Shown piece by piece: positions 62,726-64,000 of a DNA stretch of 64,000 bases (the stretch's first letter is position 1; the number at the start of each line of letters is the position of its first letter). The notes under the pieces are model-generated. The model did no database searches and was not told the DNA's origin. It saw only the letters and a list, made by a program, of their open reading frames with translations. The stretch is from Bacteroidia bacterium (GTDB lineage Bacteria > Bacteroidota > Bacteroidia > SpSt-205): contig JAOAHZ010000004.1 in assembly GCA_026414975.1 (NCBI GenBank), positions 124,001 through 188,000 of the forward strand. The letters are read 5' to 3'. The position numbers and the translations under genes were made by a program.

Positions 62726-64000
62726 ATGCTACCTCTCGTCAAAAGCCGCTGGTTGCCAAGTCCTACCTCGGAAACTAATGCCTCAGCCATGCGATCGCTC
62801 TTAGATCAGCTTCAGACTCACTATCGAGCTGCCCTCTTTCAAGGTAAAGACAAACACATAGAAAAGGCACGACGAGAAGGAAAGTTTCTTGCTCGAGAAC
62901 GGATTGAATATCTCTTGGATGAAGGGTCGCCTTTCTTAGAGCTGCTGCCGCTGGCAGGACTGGGCGGCAAAACCTCTTCACCCGGCGGGACCTTGGTGGG
63001 AGGCATCGGCTTAGTAGCTAACCGATGGGTTCTCATCACATCCAATGTAGGCACAGAAAAGGGCGGAGCCATAGACCTGCCCACCCTACAGAAGAGCTTG
63101 CGCCTCAATGAGATAGCTTTGGAAAATGGACTTCCCGTGGTGAATTTTGTAGAGTCAGCGGGAGCCGACCTTCCAGAGCAGGCCAAGATATTCAACTACG
63201 GCGGGGCTATTTTCCGAGAGATTACACGTCGCTCCAAGGCAGGGATGGCTACCATCTCGGTGGTGATGGGCAATGCTACCGCTGGAGGAGCTTATGTGCC
63301 AGGGATGAGCGATTATACCATCTTTGTGAAGGGGCAAGCCAAAGTGTTTCTGGCAGGTCCCCCCTTGGTCAAGCTTGCCACAGGCGAGGTGGTGGATGAA
63401 GAGACCTTGGGTGGGGCCCACATGCATGCAACTCAGTCAGGCGTGGCAGATTTTCTCGCTGAGAATGAGCTGGATGCGATCCGCAAAGCCCGAGAGCTCG
63501 TAGCTCATCTGCGTCCCCCTCGTCCGTCCTTTCGTCCTACCTACCGGCCTCGCCCCCCGCGTTATGATCCGGAGGAACTTCTTCATATCATTCCCTCAGA
63601 CCCCAAGCAGCCTTTTGATATACGAGAGCTCATCGTTCGCATCGTGGATGACTCCCGCTTTTTAGAGTTCAAACCCTTGTGGGGGCCTACGCTCGTTACA
63701 GGGTGGGCAGAGATTCACGGCTATCCTGTGGGAATCATCGGCAATAATGGCGTCCTTTTCTCTGAAGCTGCCAACAAGGGAGCTCACTTCATTCAGCTCT
63801 GCAACCGCGAGCACAAGCCGATCATTTTTCTCCAGAACATTACGGGTTTCATCGTTGGCAGCCGCTACGAGCAAGAGGGCATCATCAAACACGGGGCCAA
63901 GATGATCAATGCTGTCTCCAACAGCGAGGTTCCTCACATCACTATCATGGTTGGGGCATCATACGGAGCTGGAAACTACGCTATGGCGGGGCGCGCCTAT
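62726..64000 (+). CDS. Acyl-CoA carboxylase beta subunit (carboxyltransferase), 3' truncated
   Basis: The frame is open to the end of the window (425 codons shown of about 530-545). It is the biotin-dependent carboxyltransferase subunit of a methylcrotonyl-, propionyl- or geranyl-CoA carboxylase. Conserved parts are GKFLARERIEYLLDEGSPFLE, GMATISVVMGNATAGGAYVPG, KVFLAGPPLVKLATGEVVDE, then GIIGNNGVLFSEAANKGAHF and HGAKMINAVSNSEVPHI. The AGPPLVKLATGE form favours methylcrotonyl-CoA carboxylase (MccB-like). ATG 62726 is chosen from the TACATTTG element; an internal ATG at 62789 is possible. Confidence 0.88.
   Translation, partial: MLPLVKSRWLPSPTSETNASAMRSLLDQLQTHYRAALFQGKDKHIEKARREGKFLARERIEYLLDEGSPFLELLPLAGLGGKTSSPGGTLVGGIGLVANRWVLITSNVGTEKGGAIDLPTLQKSLRLNEIALENGLPVVNFVESAGADLPEQAKIFNYGGAIFREITRRSKAGMATISVVMGNATAGGAYVPGMSDYTIFVKGQAKVFLAGPPLVKLATGEVVDEETLGGAHMHATQSGVADFLAENELDAIRKARELVAHLRPPRPSFRPTYRPRPPRYDPEELLHIIPSDPKQPFDIRELIVRIVDDSRFLEFKPLWGPTLVTGWAEIHGYPVGIIGNNGVLFSEAANKGAHFIQLCNREHKPIIFLQNITGFIVGSRYEQEGIIKHGAKMINAVSNSEVPHITIMVGASYGAGNYAMAGRAY

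Overview
The window looks like chromosomal DNA of a member of the Bacteroidota, or a close FCB-group relative, at roughly 50% GC. The evidence is a long-form IspG, a secreted protein with a type IX-style C-terminal sorting tail, a DUF4249 lipoprotein, an HU-like/SPOR protein, a three-gene periplasmic prolyl-isomerase cluster and many TAnnTTTG promoter elements of the Bacteroidota type. Genes are densely packed on both strands. Convergent gene pairs often overlap, and I see no insertion sequence, phage, CRISPR array, tRNA or rRNA. The species cannot be named from this sequence.

Layout. 1-6.2 kb: a partial GNAT-like protein, a methyltransferase, and a 1,504-residue nSTAND NTPase with a membrane segment, a WD40 propeller and a C-terminal LysM. 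6.2-10.2 kb: three periplasmic chaperone/prolyl-isomerase genes. 10.3-18.4 kb: IspG, then a minus-strand run of aminotransferase, ThiD, SucC, a histidine kinase and a DUF4249 lipoprotein. 18.4-30.6 kb: a GbsR/MarR regulator, pseudouridine synthase, glutamate dehydrogenase, GltX, RicT, an AAA ATPase, RmuC, PrfA and a DUF3137 protein. 31-37.5 kb: an outer-membrane protein, the HU-like/SPOR protein, an enlarged RibH-like protein, a TPR protein, the type IX cargo, a sirtuin and AtpZ. 37.5-46.4 kb: acyl-CoA synthetase, PheT, an SDR, DedA, lactate dehydrogenase, a HAD phosphatase and DnaB. 46.4-48.3 kb: a secreted WD40-caspase. 48.4-56.7 kb: envelope and glycan genes (two GT9, LptF/G, GT4, flippase, GT2) with CoaD and a PLP aldolase. 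56.9-64 kb: GH1 glucosidase, aldehyde dehydrogenase, ThiG, a propeller-like protein and a partial acyl-CoA carboxylase beta subunit.

The most striking pattern is regulatory. At least ten genes carry an exact TAnnTTTG -7 element whose last base lies exactly 4 nt before the start codon, and about eight more carry one at 5-9 nt. If transcription starts at the usual distance, many of these mRNAs would be leaderless or nearly so. This pattern also decides several start codons (GTG at 10390, ATG at 10239, 28532, 35075 and others). Several divergent pairs have back-to-back or interlocking promoters; the tightest is a 10-bp perfect inverted repeat between coaD and a GT9 gene.

The two multidomain WD40 proteins, nSTAND1-TM-WD40-LysM and secreted WD40-caspase, are the best candidates for an undescribed sensing or signalling device. 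They lie 40 kb apart, and any link between them is inference.
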